Source: Apium graveolens (lineage: Eukaryota > Streptophyta > Magnoliopsida > Apiales > Apiaceae). Taken from it: a stretch of DNA of 64,000 nucleotides. Each line of letters begins with the position of its first letter. The stretch's first letter is position 1. Location: contig NW_027417091.1 in NCBI RefSeq assembly GCF_009905375.1, forward strand, positions 1 through 64,000. Direction: 5' to 3'. A program made the position numbers and the translations under genes. The notes beneath the pieces were generated by a model that was given only the letters and a program-made list of their open reading frames with translations, did not search any database and was not told where the DNA came from. Below, piece by piece: positions 47,026-58,659 of the stretch.

Positions 47026-47063
<38 letters not shown>

Positions 47064-47835
47064 GGGAACGAAGGAGGAGGTGGGGGAGTGTATATATATA
47101 TTTTTTAAGGGCACTTTGGTAATTTAGCAATTCCACCTTTTCTTAATCCACCTTTATTTACAAAAATGTAATAAAATAATTGTAATTGATCTCCAAACAA
47201 CGTATAATTAGATACACTTTTATTTTTGTAAAATAAAACATAAAATTAGTTGTTCACTCGTATTTTTAAATAAATTTTTGAGCGAATAGATTGTTTATTA
47301 TGGATTTTAGAAATAAATCCCCCAATATTAGAAATAAACTTCTTAAAATCATTTTAAAATATCAGAACATTCAAATAAATCCAACTATCATTTTTAAAAA
47401 GTCCATTAGACTATTTTAAATATAATTAAACAAATCTTGCACCTTGATCATATTTTAATTATTTAATAAAAATATATAAGGACCATTAAATCCTTATTGA
47501 AATCCAATAAATCCTTTTTAAAATCATTTAAAAGCTTGTGAATCACGGATTCATACTCGTAACCATCAAATAATATATATTCATATAATATTAATCATCC
47601 ATAATTTGTATCTATACACCTTAGCACATAGTTCTCTTTTTAATTACTGATTACGTGAATACCAATTATTTGATAGATCCATTAATAAGATAACTTTTCA
47701 AATATAAACTTGAATCACAGAAATACACAAAGGTATTCATATTTACCATAATCCTCAATTCTATTATTCTTAATCCTTCTAATTTAAATTCATCTTTTGA
47801 ATAACAGGTCCGTTCTACTTGACGGCCCGACAATC
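44439..47835 (-). repeat. M1 5' LTR, its 5' end truncated
   Basis: The plus-strand start TGTGACGCCC corresponds to the LTR 3' end on the minus strand. The stretch 47149-47835 matches 10708-11406 in the 3' LTR. About 190 bp of the LTR start (equivalent to 11406-11595) is missing because the sequence switches to copia-like DNA after CAATCA at 47836. The LTR is related to that at 59187-63003. Confidence 0.85.
47028..47060. repeat. GA dinucleotide microsatellite in M1 LTR
   Basis: About 16 GA units. A similar GA tract is found at the corresponding place of the M2 LTR (62095-62131), so it is an inherited LTR feature. On the minus strand it is a CT tract, as often seen in plant 5' leaders. Confidence 0.85.
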
Positions 47836-48660
47836 AAAGGTCCCGTTCTAGTGATAAGGAGTCAAATGTAGAGTCATCTGAGGAGTCAACTTCTAGTGAA
47901 GAACCTAAAACTCACTTAGATGATAGAGATGTTCTCAAGGCTAAAAAGAAAAATAGACACAATAGAAATGGAAAGTTAGGTGTTGGCATTAAAAATGAAG
48001 ATCCGCTAAAACCTAATTATTCTAGGAAGTTATGCTTTAAATGTAATTCTGCTTCACATCTTGATATGCATGTACTGTGAGTAAAGTATATAAAGGTAAA
48101 GTTCATAATAAGCATAACATGCCTACCATGCCTAGTTCTCATTCTTCATGTCATAAATCTAAATGTATGCAATGTGCTTTTAATACCTTGTCTTCTTATC
48201 TTAACTTGATGTACTTTCCATCCAGTACTTGTAAGCATAATGATAAGAACATGAGTAGAAAGCATGTTATAGCAAAGACTGTCAGTCCTCCTGAGTTTAG
48301 GAAGGAAACTCCTTCTTAGGGCTTCTAAAGAGAAGAAGGGGTCAGTCGATGAGAAACAAAAACATGTTAAATTTGCATCTGATATTGTTCAGACTATGAA
48401 TTTCTCTAAGTCCCCTGGACCCAATTTAGTTTGGGTACCAAAGAAAACTTGATCCATAATGTAGACAGGGCAAGAAAAAGTGAAGCGAACCATGTGGATT
48501 TTGAACATTGGATGTTTAATACACAAGAGTTCGAGAATAGAGCTCTGCTATCAGAAGTGGACAAGTGAGATGGCCAAGTAGTTACCTTTGGAGATGACAA
48601 CAAAGGAATCACTACAGGATATGGCGTGAAATCACGAATGTCATCTTTCACTCAATATTT
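47836..48660 (+). pseudogene. gag: Copia gag zinc knuckle and protease remnant
   Basis: A Ser/Asp/Lys-rich segment leads to RKLCFKCNSASH near 48020-48060, a zinc knuckle whose last cysteine is lost by frame change. Downstream, PNLVWVPKKT near 48420 is the conserved linker before protease. The stretch near 48540-48620 (SEVDK, VTFGDDNKGITTGYG) matches the protease-to-integrase part of copia pol (compare YGDGNIGKTLGYG in the first element, near 408-435). Many stops. Confidence 0.6.
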
Positions 48661-48784
48661 AAATGCATATATTTGTTGAATATCCGTTGTACTTATTTGT
48701 TGAGTCTCTACTTTAATAGTTTAATTTATGGACCTTGAAGCAATTCAACTTTATTATTTTCTCCACAAGTCAAATTGTTAAAGT

Positions 48785-49190
48785 ATTAGCAGCATCACAA
48801 CTCTGATAATTCATTTTAGTGGTTTGTGATGAGATTGGTAGCATCACACTATTGAGAATCTTTTTCAGTTGTTAGTGATGAGTTTTGTAGCACTATAAAC
48901 TCTTGATAATTTATATCATTAGTTAGAGGTGATATATGTAGCACCATAAACTCTTGATAATTCTTATCAGTAGTTAGTGGTGATATATGTAACATAATGA
49001 ACTCTTGATGATTCATATCATTAGGTTGTGGTGATATTTGTAGCACTATAAACTTCTGATAAATATAGTAACAATTGTTGTTGATAGTTTTATCACTAGT
49101 TAATGGTGAGTTGTGTAGCACTACATACTTCAATAAATTTGTTGACAAATTTTGTTAATATTTTTATCATAAGATAGTGGTGAGATTTTT
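48785..49190. repeat. Diverged minisatellite, ~57-60-bp unit, about six copies
   Basis: Units share GTGATGAGAT..GTAGCA(C)..CTTGATAATTC..ATCA. The unit length is close to 19-20 codons, so one minus-strand frame stays open (99 aa, 48849-49148) with a YQEF(I/M)VLHISPLT repeat. I regard that as a by-product. It separates two parts of the copia remnant. Confidence 0.65.
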
Positions 49191-49439
49191 ATCATAGTGA
49201 GGTCTAATAAAATTCCCTTTTCTGAAAAAATTACAAAGATCAAAATCATGTGTGTAGCGTAGTTGAACGTAATTCAGTTTCCATGGGGTCTAATAATTAA
49301 TGAGTTCTTTGTTGAATATCATAATTGGTAGTAGACTTAGTGGATAGTAAATCATTTTTCATTATGAGATTTTATTTCTTTTCATTATTAACATTTAATA
49401 AGAGCAAGCTCCCAAGCAATCAGATGGAAGACAACTTTC

Positions 49440-50035
49440 TGATGATGAAGACAAAGTTGAGGTTGTTCCAAATGAAGATGTAAATGCAAATGATCTTGTC
49501 AATGATCACAATTCTGATTCATACTCTGATAGGAATGGTCTCGAGATAAGCAAAGATAGTCAACCTATTTCTGAAACTAATTCTTAAGATTCAGATTCCG
49601 AAGGATAAATTGACAAGTGGTGATAGTGGAAATGGATCAGATGTAAGTAATGATAGTTAAAAATGGAAGAAGCACCGTCATACCATCTTTGGAACCAATC
49701 CACAAGCTTCAGATTCTAGATCATGTTGACAACAACTCAGGGGGAGCAAAAGAAGAAGATCAAGGATCTACTAGTCAGACTCAACTTAATTTTGGAAATG
49801 CTGAGTTATTAAGAGCTAGTCTACCAAGACATACAGAATGCAGTAAAGACCATCTTTGGCATTTGGTACTTAGTGTTTCTAATACTGGAGTAAGGGCTAG
49901 AAGAGCTGTTGTAAACAATTGAATAGATTCTCGTTTTCTATCACAAATGGAACCAAAGGAAGCAGTGAAGCTCTTGGAGATCCAGATTGAGTGATTTCTT
50001 TGCAAGATGAACTCAATCAATTTGAAGGTTAAATT
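49440..50035 (+). pseudogene. pol: Copia integrase-RT linker remnant
   Basis: Asp/Ser-rich, with TTCTGATTC words, GGAKEEDQGS near 49740, NTGVRARRA near 49880, then SQMEPKE and LQDELNQFE (50005-50030). These correspond to the segment of the first element just before RT ([10 protein letters not shown], 2150-2180). Stops include one at 49922. RT itself does not follow. Confidence 0.6.
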
Positions 50036-51481
50036 TGTGGAGGTTTATTCCCAGATTCAAGGATAGTGAAGATCTTTGAATAGTGAAGATCTTTCCAAGA
50101 CTGAAGCTATTTCTGAATATTATAGGGGTTGATTTGGATCCAGATTCTGGTAGCAGTTCAAGATTTATTCCCCTCAAAGCACCAAATCTCATATTTGATT
50201 CAAAAATAACTCAAGGGGAGCAAAACAAGTAATGTCCCACAAATCTAAGTTAACAACATGGGAAAGTAAGTTTACATATCTATTTCATTATATATATATC
50301 CATGTTTGCAAACTTGTTTTGAAGCTAATTGATTACCATGCGGTATATGTTATATGATAGTGGTAAGTAAGTCAGAGTTTTTAATGCAATATATGAGTTG
50401 TTTGAATGTTTACACGCTATATGTTTACTCTGATGCAAATACTCATGATACTGATATTTATTTTAGCGCACACACATCTCAATATTGTTTGCACTCTAAT
50501 CTAAGACCTTGTAATCTCATTTGTGATCTTATCATAACTTTGATTTGTATATTTAGATCATGCTTAAGATCCTCTGTAACTAGCTTGATTACTCTGATAA
50601 TATGTCATATGATTACATCATGTTTTCTGAGTAATTCTGTATGATTTTTGAGGTTCGGTCCCTAGGTAACTCTGACAACAGATTCCTTGGTCATTCTGAT
50701 TCTCTGTTTTTACTAGAATACCTATGTTTATCTTGTGCTAGAATAAATATGCAACACGATTAATGATAGTTATGATATATTTATGTCAGGAGTAGTTTTT
50801 AATTGGTTCAGTCTTATGTTGGCTAATCAATTGCTGCATACTTGTTGAAGGTATTCTTGGCATAAATGATTAGATTTTATGACTTATATGTTGATCCTAT
50901 GTGTAACTCTGATGATCTTTCTATGCTTCCACTCTATTCTGGATATTAGATCCTGATCTATTTGTTATACTCTGATTACATTATGCAAGTCTTATAAGTT
51001 TGAAATAATGTTCACTTCTTCTCCTCTATAGGATTTATCTGTATTGGACTAACTTGAACTATTTTGAGCTAATGAGATTTGATTGAGTAGCATTGTCAAA
51101 AGAATCAGAAAGCATGATCATCTAAGACATCCTTCATGAATCCATATTATGGTAAGTAAAGGTAAAAGATCTATGGATCTAAAATCACTCTATTCTTGAT
51201 CATTAAATTCTCTGATATTGTACTTCGGATGTTTGTGATCTTCAACACCCTCAGTGGTTTTATGAACTGACTAAGAGCCTATCAAACCTAATAGGTTCTA
51301 AACCAAGTCAATAGAGCCAAACACTTCTTAATCAACATCCTTACCTGGCTCTGATATATCCACCATTTGATACCATATTTTTGCTCTGATACATCAAAAG
51401 TAACCATTGGTGTCAGAAAGAAGTAATAGTTGGTATCAATACCACTTGGTATTGAAGTTGAGTTGAGAATGAGGGAGATAG
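50036..51481. other. Non-coding copia-derived stretch with CTCTGAT words
   Basis: No supported ORF. A short direct repeat (ATAGTGAAGATCTTT) occurs at about 50063-50095. CTCTGAT/TTCTGAT words occur near 50420, 50590, 50690, 50905, 50970, 51212, 51350 and 51385, like the post-pol spacer of the first element. Confidence 0.45.
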
Positions 51482-54400
51482 TGTGGCGCCCTCCAAAACC
51501 GGGTTAGAAGTTTGAGGTCCACAACACACACACAATACATATATACTTGTTTATTACAATAATTAAGATAATAATAATATGCAGTGACCCTACTTACCTT
51601 TATCCACGGATCGCAATAGGTTAAAGTATGCACACAATCCACAACCTTACATATTATAAACTGTTCCAAATCCCAACAATTTAAACTTACATCTGAATAT
51701 TAAACATTCTTACAAACTTTCAAACTTAAACTATTACAAAAGTCTTTAGCTAGCTTATTCCGCTCAATCTGGAATCCTAGCTCGCACACATGATTGGGGA
51801 TCCTCGCTACCCACTGGTTCTTTCTTAACTGGAAAAGAACATAAACAGAATCGCACAGATGAGCTAACTAGCTCCGCAAGTCACAGTGACAATACTAAGG
51901 TTAAACAATGATCAAATGAAATAATTTTAGGTTATCAAGTTTCTTTATAAGCAATGATTAGAATTGGATATTAAATTTTTTTTATTTTAAAAACCAAGGT
52001 TAGGCTGCTGATCAGTCATGCACTAAACCCGAGCAAGGCACACAACTCTGCTCTAATTACTGGATGCAACGCTAACATGACCACCAATCTGGTCTGACCA
52101 TGAACCTGGTCCATATTTTATAAAATAATCCAATTCTATAACAATAACAGAATAAACAAAGTAAATCAATAAACAACACTAGTCTTCAAGCATAAGGTGG
52201 TTTGCAATCACCAACATGATATAACAAGGTACAACGGTTGACTATTAGCCGGTAGAAGAATCAGATAATCGAAGAATCAAGGTCTCGTGGTTATAAGGAT
52301 TAGTCTTCTGATATATAAGGTATGAAGGTTTGTATGTTAAACAATTCTGGTTCAGTGATCGATATTTACTTTATATATATTTGTGGAGTAGTATCGTATA
52401 TATGTGGTTTGCATCTTTGTATTAAACAATCATTGGTTTACAAAAAATAAGGCTTTCGGTTCAAAGATCAATAACTAGAATCAAGGTTTAGGGTTACGTG
52501 CTTCAAAGCACTTGCAATATAAAATAGAACTATTCCAAACATATATAAAGATAGTTTAGGAATCACTTTCTATATATCTCGAGAAAGGTTCAGAACTACT
52601 TGCCTTTTCTCACTCTGCTTACGCTTCACTTGTTCTCGTTCACCGACTCCTAATCACTGACTATCTATTTTCCTTTCCTACGCCTCGCTTCTTCTGCTTA
52701 GACATCACAAGTATCTATCAATAACTTGATTTTATTCGTTATAAGCTTCTATCTATTCCTTCATTTTATCTAAATTCGACTTACGGATTGCAAGTTACGA
52801 TTAAAACAGGCAAACAATACACATATATGCATATAATAAACCAATCGGATCACATATAACACATAGCACATAAGATATTCAATAAAAATACTTTTTCAAA
52901 GAAAATTCAGGGTTAAAATGAATTTTCAGGTATTTAATATAAATTTTTAAAAAAAATTCAGAATTAAAACGGGTCGTTAAATCATTTATGAACAATTAAT
53001 AGGGTTGGATTACCCAAATCTGGCTTCAAATCATTTCATAATAATTATCTAGCCTTAAAAACAATTTAAATTAATATTTTAAAGCTCAAAACTATTTTTC
53101 AAAAATTTTTTAAATTAAAAGAAATAATTAAATCTAATTAAATAATCAATTAAAATTAATTAATAATTAAATAAATCAATTAATATTCGAATTAATTGAC
53201 CAATTAACTAATTAATTATCAACTAAAATTAATTAATTAAGTAATTTTGATTTATTTTTGAATTAAAAATAATTTTTGGAATTAAAATAATGATTTTTGG
53301 AATTTTTAATATTTAAAATCAAATTTCTGAAATTAAAATAAATAGAAAATATACTTTTTATAAATTTTTAAAACAAGAATCCTATTTTTGAAACTTTTAC
53401 AAACTATAGGGACTAAACTATTTCATTTTCAAAACCTCAGGGACTGAAATGCAATTTTGCAAAGTTCACTGTCGAACTGCGCCGGAAAACACCTTGTCTC
53501 TCCGGAGAAGGCGATCCAGGTACAGTCACACCACCAGAAGCTCCAGATAACATCTTCTAATCACCAGGAACACAATCATGCAATCAAAATTGACAAATAA
53601 CCCCTGAGTCGGCCGGAATAACTCGAATGACGACCAGTTCTTGTTTTCTCCGGCCAGCTCGATTCCAGTATCGTCTGTTGACGAGACCACCACCAATCGA
53701 TTCCTCTTTTCAAGCTCTACACATCCATAGAAACCAATCAATCTAATAACCCCTAGAGCAAAAACCCCCAAATTTCAATTGAAAATATTCAAACCGCCTA
53801 TGAACCCTAATTTCATAATTCAAAATTAAAACACAGATTTGAGCATGTTATTGAACTCCAAAAGATTATTTTGACATACCAAAATGATCAAAATCAAATT
53901 ATCTACAACATGCAAGCATCAAATCATACAAATAACATCAAAATCAAAAATTCATACTTTAATTCAAAATAATTCGAAAATAAATAAAAAAATAGAAAAA
54001 CCCTAGATGATTCCGTTGGTATATGGCTTATTGATTCTGATAGTACTCTCCAAGACCTTCGTTTTTCTTACTCGAGCTCCAGAATCCGATATCAATAACG
54101 CCTTCAAATAGTGTTTGATTTTCAGAAACTATTATGAATATACTCTTTTTCTCTGGAAATTATATATTTAACTGACTGCAAATGATTTTCTGTACAAAAT
54201 AAGATACAGTAAAGGCTATTTATATTTATGGAATATTGGTATCCCGTTGGATCATATCGGATATAAAATATACTGTTTATTTAACAAAACAGATCCAAAT
54301 CGGTACCGGTTTTAGGACAATTATCCAAAACTATACATTTTGTACATACATACTTGGTCTCAGCGCTTTGGTTACACGAATTACGAGAAGATAATATTAT

Positions 54401-54903
54401 AGTTTAATCAAAATATCCCATTTCTCGAAATTACGGGTTTTATCGATTTACCAAAATAAATATTATATCGAAAATTTTGCGCTGGGACCCGCACAGGGAA
54501 AACCGTACTCCGAATCGAAAAAGTCAAAATATGGAAAATGCTCGTAATATTTCATTTAGGTTAGGAAGGAGTTTTCCCGAGACTTTCTGGTTGTAAAAAT
54601 GTAAAAACGGTTAAATTCGGTTGGTTCCCGATTATACAAAATAGTTTATAATTACTCGGAAAAATAATTTATTAAATCCATAAATCATTTATAGAAATCA
54701 TATAAAACAAAAATTAATAGAAAAATATCACAATTATCAATACTTTATTTTGGACATATAAAAATTAAAATACTGAAATTTTATCATATTGAAATATCCA
54801 AACACATATACCACTTAACAGATAATTCACCAAAATTCACAGAATAATCACAGAATATTTATTTATTGATAAAATGATTACACGATATATGCCGGATATT
54901 ACA
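51482..54903 (-). repeat. M3 3' LTR (3,422 bp)
   Basis: On the minus strand it begins TGTAATATCCGGC and ends GGAGGGCGCCACA. The interior is AT-rich with a GC-richer block around 53460-53720. I see no gene; the 81-aa minus-strand ORF at 53526-53771 is unremarkable. Confidence 0.8.
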
Positions 54904-54921
54904 TCTTTCCCCCTTAAAAGG
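54904..54921 (-). promoter_or_regulatory. M3 polypurine tract
   Basis: The minus strand reads CCTTTTAAGGGGGAAAGA next to the LTR. Confidence 0.75.
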
Positions 54922-54940
54922 ATTCTGTCCTCAGAATCTC

Positions 54941-55710
54941 CTAAGAAAACAAATGAGGGTACTTTTCTCGCATATCACTTTCTAGCTCCCAGGTTGATTC
55001 TTCAACCTTTGGGTTTCTCCATAACACTTTTACTAACTTTACAACTTTATTTCTTAACACTTTCTCTCTTTCTTCTAGAATCTCTATTAGACTTTCTATA
55101 TAAGACAATTCTGCTTGAAGTTCTACCGGTTTGTACTCAATTACATGTCTCGAATCTGGATTATACTTCTTAAGCATCGATACATGAAAGGCATTATGAA
55201 TATGCTCCATATGCGGGGGTAATTCCAGTTCATAGGCTACCTTGCCGACACACTTCAAAATCTCAAAAGGTCTGACTTATCAAGGACTCAGCTTTCCTTT
55301 CTTTCCAAGTCTCGTCAATCCCTTCCATGGTGACACTTTCAATAATACTAAATCTCCATCTTCCAATTCCATATCATTTCTTGATTGATCTGCATATTTT
55401 CTCTGACAGTCTTGGGCTACAATTAACCTTTTTGGAATAACTTCGACAACTTCTTTTCTTTGTTGTACCAATTCGGGTCCAAGTATCTTGCGTTCTCCTA
55501 CTTCATCCCAATATACCGGTGATCGAAATTTACGTCTATAAAGAGCTTCGTAGGGTGGCATCCCAATACTGGCATGGTAACTGTTATTGTAAGAAAATTC
55601 TACTAAGGGTAAATGCTCGTCCCAACTTCCTTTAAAATCAATAGCAAAAACACGTAACATGTCCTCAATGGTCTGAATCGTTCTCTCGCTTTGGCCATCG
55701 GTCTGTGGAA
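54941..55710 (-). pseudogene. pol: M3 integrase C-terminus and chromodomain-like tail
   Basis: Read leftward from 55710: [10 protein letters not shown] (the Glu of the catalytic triad), FKGSWDEHLPLVEFSYNN, the conserved YEALYRRK block, KVSPWKGLTRLGKKGKLSP near 55290, then the tail FHVSMLKKY...EESTWELESDMREKYPHLFS to 54941. The frame is open from 55660 to 55280, and again from 55258 to 54941 with a frame change between. It is better preserved than M1 or M2. Everything upstream of the Glu motif is lost. Confidence 0.85.
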
Positions 55711-56396
55711 GGCAACTTTTCTATGAAAAGGATTTTCTTGCAGGTACACTTGGATGTTTGGATCTTTGAGTGAGTGACACACTATGAGACTGAGTGATAA
55801 ACACTCGAGTGTAGAGTGAAGTGAAACACAATGTGAGATCACTAAACAGAAATCGCACACTTGCATTGTGAGAAATGGTTACAACATATAATCTCTTCAC
55901 TTAGTTGTTTGATCCTAAGACTTCACTCTGAAAGACTTTGAAGGATTACTCAACTAAGGGGTAGAGATTATATAAGAGATTATAGAGATTATCAAGATTC
56001 AATAGTTTTTCTGAAACTAAGAAGGGGAGTTTCCATCTTTATTGTACTAAAGAGGGGATTCTTCATCTTAAGGGGAAAGATTATTAGGTTTTGCTTTTTT
56101 GAGTTCGAAATTTTTTTCTATGTGCTTTAAGGGAAAATTTGAAGATTATTGAAGACAGTATTGGGAAGACGTATCTATCTGTAACTTTATATAAGGGATA
56201 GAATAATTTGTTCTCTCCTGAAGTTGAATGTGTTTAGAAGATGCGGTAGATATAAGATATCATTATTTCCAAGTCCAGGAGTGAAAGTTAAAAGATGATT
56301 GAAGATTTTTGGTTAGGGTTAGTTGAGTTATCCTCCAAACTGTTGCTTCTCCATTATTATTTGACCGTCAGGTGTAACAATCAAATAGGGGGAGAT
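55711..56396 (+). other. Copia 3' non-coding region ending in a polypurine tract
   Basis: There is no supported ORF. Several purine-rich runs occur (AAGGGGTAGAGA, AAGAAGGGGAG, AAGAGGGGATT, AAGGGGAAAGA), and the last, ATAGGGGGAGAT (56385-56396), abuts the LTR. Repeated purine tracts before the 3' LTR have been described in some copia lineages. Confidence 0.55.
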
Positions 56397-57148
56397 TGTT
56401 GAGCAAGATTAAAGTTGTATTTATAACTTAACAATACTGGTTTGGATGACTCAACATAGAATAAGGACTTTGAAATAATCTATGTTCCACTAGAATCAGT
56501 ACATATTGTTTATTGGGTATATACACTATGGTTTTGGTAGCTGCAGTGAAGAATACATCAACAGTGATCCGTATGAAGTTCATTAATATGTTCAGGCATT
56601 GGGGGAATAAGGTTGGAGTCATTCGAAGTAGTTATCGGGATCAGTGTCAAGACCTCAAGGATTCTATGTGAAGTTGGTTATATTTGGTAGAAGGCTTAAC
56701 GGTGGTTTGTACGGGTATAATACAAAGACCTGAAAGCGGAACTAGTCATCTATGAACCAGACCCTTGTACTAGACGTCAGTGATCCGTGACAGGAAACCG
56801 AGTATTATTTTTAGAAATACTGTTTATTGGTTTTTGTACTCGAGAGGATTGAAAATATTTTAAAGTGCAAAGACTCGGAGATTAGAAGTCTTGAAGATAC
56901 AAAGTACTGCATCCCGAGAATTTATAGGATTTATTTATTAAATGATTGATCTTTTATTAAATGAATAAATGAAAATCAATTCATTTATTTATTTAATTTT
57001 ACATGAAAAAATGATTTTGAATAAATAAATAAGTTTAATTTTTCATTAAATGAATAAATGAAAACCAATTTATTTATTTATATATTTATTTTAAAATCAA
57101 CAATTGTATTTCTTTTTCTCAGCCTCGGGAATTGCATGTATGCGAGTG

Positions 57149-57485
57149 TTTGTTTATTTAATAAACAAAAGAAATCAAGAACTCAGTGTGTGCAAAGCAA
57201 AGGAAATGGCAGGGTTTTGTAATTTAGTTTGGTGTGCAAGGCGCGTGTACATGACTCTCTTGCTGCCTTGTTGTACACTCACGTGTGGACTGCACGCTCC
57301 TAGCTTTCGTGTTATTTGAACAACACATGTGGCATCAAAGCTCCTCCAGCTTGGTTTATTCACAGTAAAAAGAAATCAAATGCATGGTCTGTTTGTTCGT
57401 TTATTTAATAAACAAATCAAAGTACTTGAGTTGAATGTAATAGAAACAGACGCATATCCATTGGTTTGTTTATTATATAAACAAA
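57149..57485. repeat. Three 21-bp palindromes in copia LTR U3
   Basis: Arms TTTGTTTATT and AATAAACAAA around one T at 57149-57169. A copy with one mismatch lies at 57396-57416, and a copy with centre TAT at 57465-57485. Each could form a hairpin or a two-fold protein site. Confidence 0.7.
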
Positions 57486-57617
57486 GAAGATAAGCCTTGG
57501 TTTGAAACCAAAACAACCGCGTACATATTGAACAAAGGAGGTGGGACCACGTGGCTACTTGATACAATACATGACGCAACTAAAGAGTTAAAAATAATCA
57601 TTTACAAGGTGTACTAC

Positions 57618-57881
57618 TCGCAAGTTGTAGCATTTGTTTGCAAAGGAAATTCAGCTGGTGGTTCATGTTGAAGTCGCAAGTCATGTTCCACAAGGCTTAT
57701 AGAGTCGCAACTAACTTAAAATTCTAAGGCAACTTCTCCTGTATCCTAATTCGCAAGCAAATGTCCCTCAGCCTCCTGCAGTCGTAAGTCACTTTGTGAC
57801 TTAGAAAAAATTGCAAATATGTGTATACTGTAATGCAAGGTCGTAATTAAAATTCAAGTGAAGTTCTAAAGGGGTCGTAAG
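57618..57881 (+). promoter_or_regulatory. Cluster of seven TCG(C/T)AA(G) words upstream of LTR TATA box
   Basis: Copies start at 57618, 57674, 57705, 57751, 57782, 57841 and 57875, the last about 85 bp before the TATA box. Five end in AAG, one in AAC and one in AAT. The clustering suggests binding sites for one factor; this is inference. Confidence 0.5.
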
Positions 57882-57965
57882 TTAATTTTCACAAGCTGTC
57901 AATTCAGAAATGCTTGGACACAATTAAGCCACGTATCTCCTTCTCTCTCCTACATCCTATCAGTC

Positions 57966-57973
57966 TATATAAT
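57966..57973 (+). promoter_or_regulatory. TATA box of copia LTR
   Basis: TATATAAT, followed about 30 bp later by an A-rich start region (AACATTTCTCAACAC). Confidence 0.55.
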
Positions 57974-58452
57974 CAAATTGGAAGCAGATTGAAAAATAAC
58001 ATTTCTCAACACATTCAAGCGAAGCTCTGCAGAATTTATTTCTCGAAGAATTGTTTGATTTAATTTATTGAAATTAAGGAAAGAAGTGTTGTCCAATCGG
58101 ATTCACACCTCATTAAAGTCTTACATTTTGTTACACTCGTTATTTGTAGCCTCTTTTTGTGTATTGATTATCATTTGATAAAGGAGCTATATATTTTTAG
58201 AGTGATAAAAAGAACCCTAGATTGATAGCTATTATATTTGGTTCTTTTTATACTTGTTGCTTCGAATCATTTATATTTAGTGTTGTAAGCAACCCTTTGC
58301 GGTTTAATTTTTTAATAACAAGAATTATTTTTTGAATCTTCTTGTGTTTGTTTTTTTTTTATTTTTAGTTTTGATTTTTCGCTGCATAAATTTGATAAAA
58401 ATGAAGAACATACATTCACCCCCCCTCTGTATGTACTTTTGGACCTAATAAT

Positions 58453-58464
58453 TGGTATCAGAGC
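58453..58464 (+). promoter_or_regulatory. Copia primer-binding site (tRNA-Met type)
   Basis: TGGTATCAGAGC, two bases after the LTR end. Confidence 0.85.
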
Positions 58465-58659
58465 TTGTTGATCAATATACAGATCTGATCCGTTAGATTA
58501 ACAAGTTTTGTTGATTTTGGTTGTACGGAGTCTGGGAGTGCTTTCGATGTGTAGATAAGATTTGTGTTGATTTGCGGTCGTAGTGTTCTTCTTTTTTGGA
58601 GATTGGTTGATTGATTGGTATTTTAAGACGTATTACATAATCTTCGTAGATCTGAAAGT

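Larger units (their letters stand above)
10708..47835 (-). mobile_element. M1: Ty3/gypsy chromovirus (Tekay/Del-like), minus strand, split by Athila
   Basis: Read on the minus strand the element runs: 5' LTR (47835-44439, its own start cut off), PBS for initiator tRNA-Met, pre-gag ORF, gag, zinc knuckle, reverse transcriptase, RNase H, then a 27.6-kb Athila insertion (40679-13121), then integrase, chromodomain-like C-terminus, polypurine tract and partial 3' LTR (11595-10708). Removing the Athila with one copy of its target duplication restores a continuous pol frame across 40685/13115. The protease region is missing by internal deletion. Both outer ends are truncated, at 10708 and 47835. Many stops show that it is dead. 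Confidence 0.85.
47836..51481 (+). mobile_element. Second Sirevirus-like copia remnant
   Basis: No LTR is recognised. Pieces in order: a gag zinc-knuckle segment, the gag-protease linker, a non-coding insert with a minisatellite, the integrase-RT linker, and a non-coding part with several CTCTGAT words. Integrase core, RT and RNase H are missing. It abuts truncated LTRs on both sides. Confidence 0.65.
51482..55710 (-). mobile_element. M3: chromovirus 3' end (minus strand)
   Basis: An LTR at 51482-54903, a polypurine tract (54904-54921) and the integrase C-terminus up to 55710 are present. The rest of the element is missing at a sharp junction with copia DNA. The LTR ends differ from those of M1 and M2, so it is a distinct family. 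No PBS lies left of the LTR, which fits a 3' LTR bordering target DNA. Confidence 0.8.
56397..58450 (+). repeat. Copia LTR (2,054 bp)
   Basis: It begins TGTTGAGC and ends CCTAATA, where AACA is expected; a C-to-T change explains this. It contains three palindromes, a cluster of TCG(C/T)AAG words, a TATA box at 57966-57973 and a CCCCCCTCTGTA block near the end, typical of U5. AT-rich TTATTTATT/AATAAATGAA repeats lie at 56930-57090. Confidence 0.75.

Noticed and set aside
47028..47060. GA tract as a GAGA-type regulatory element
   Set aside because: A simple microsatellite shared by the LTR family; no sequence evidence of function.
48077..48319. 80-aa ORF as a cysteine-rich peptide
   Set aside because: It is a frame-shifted part of a copia gag remnant.
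48785..49190. CRISPR-like array
   Set aside because: Units are contiguous and diverged with no spacers; the DNA is a plant retrotransposon region.
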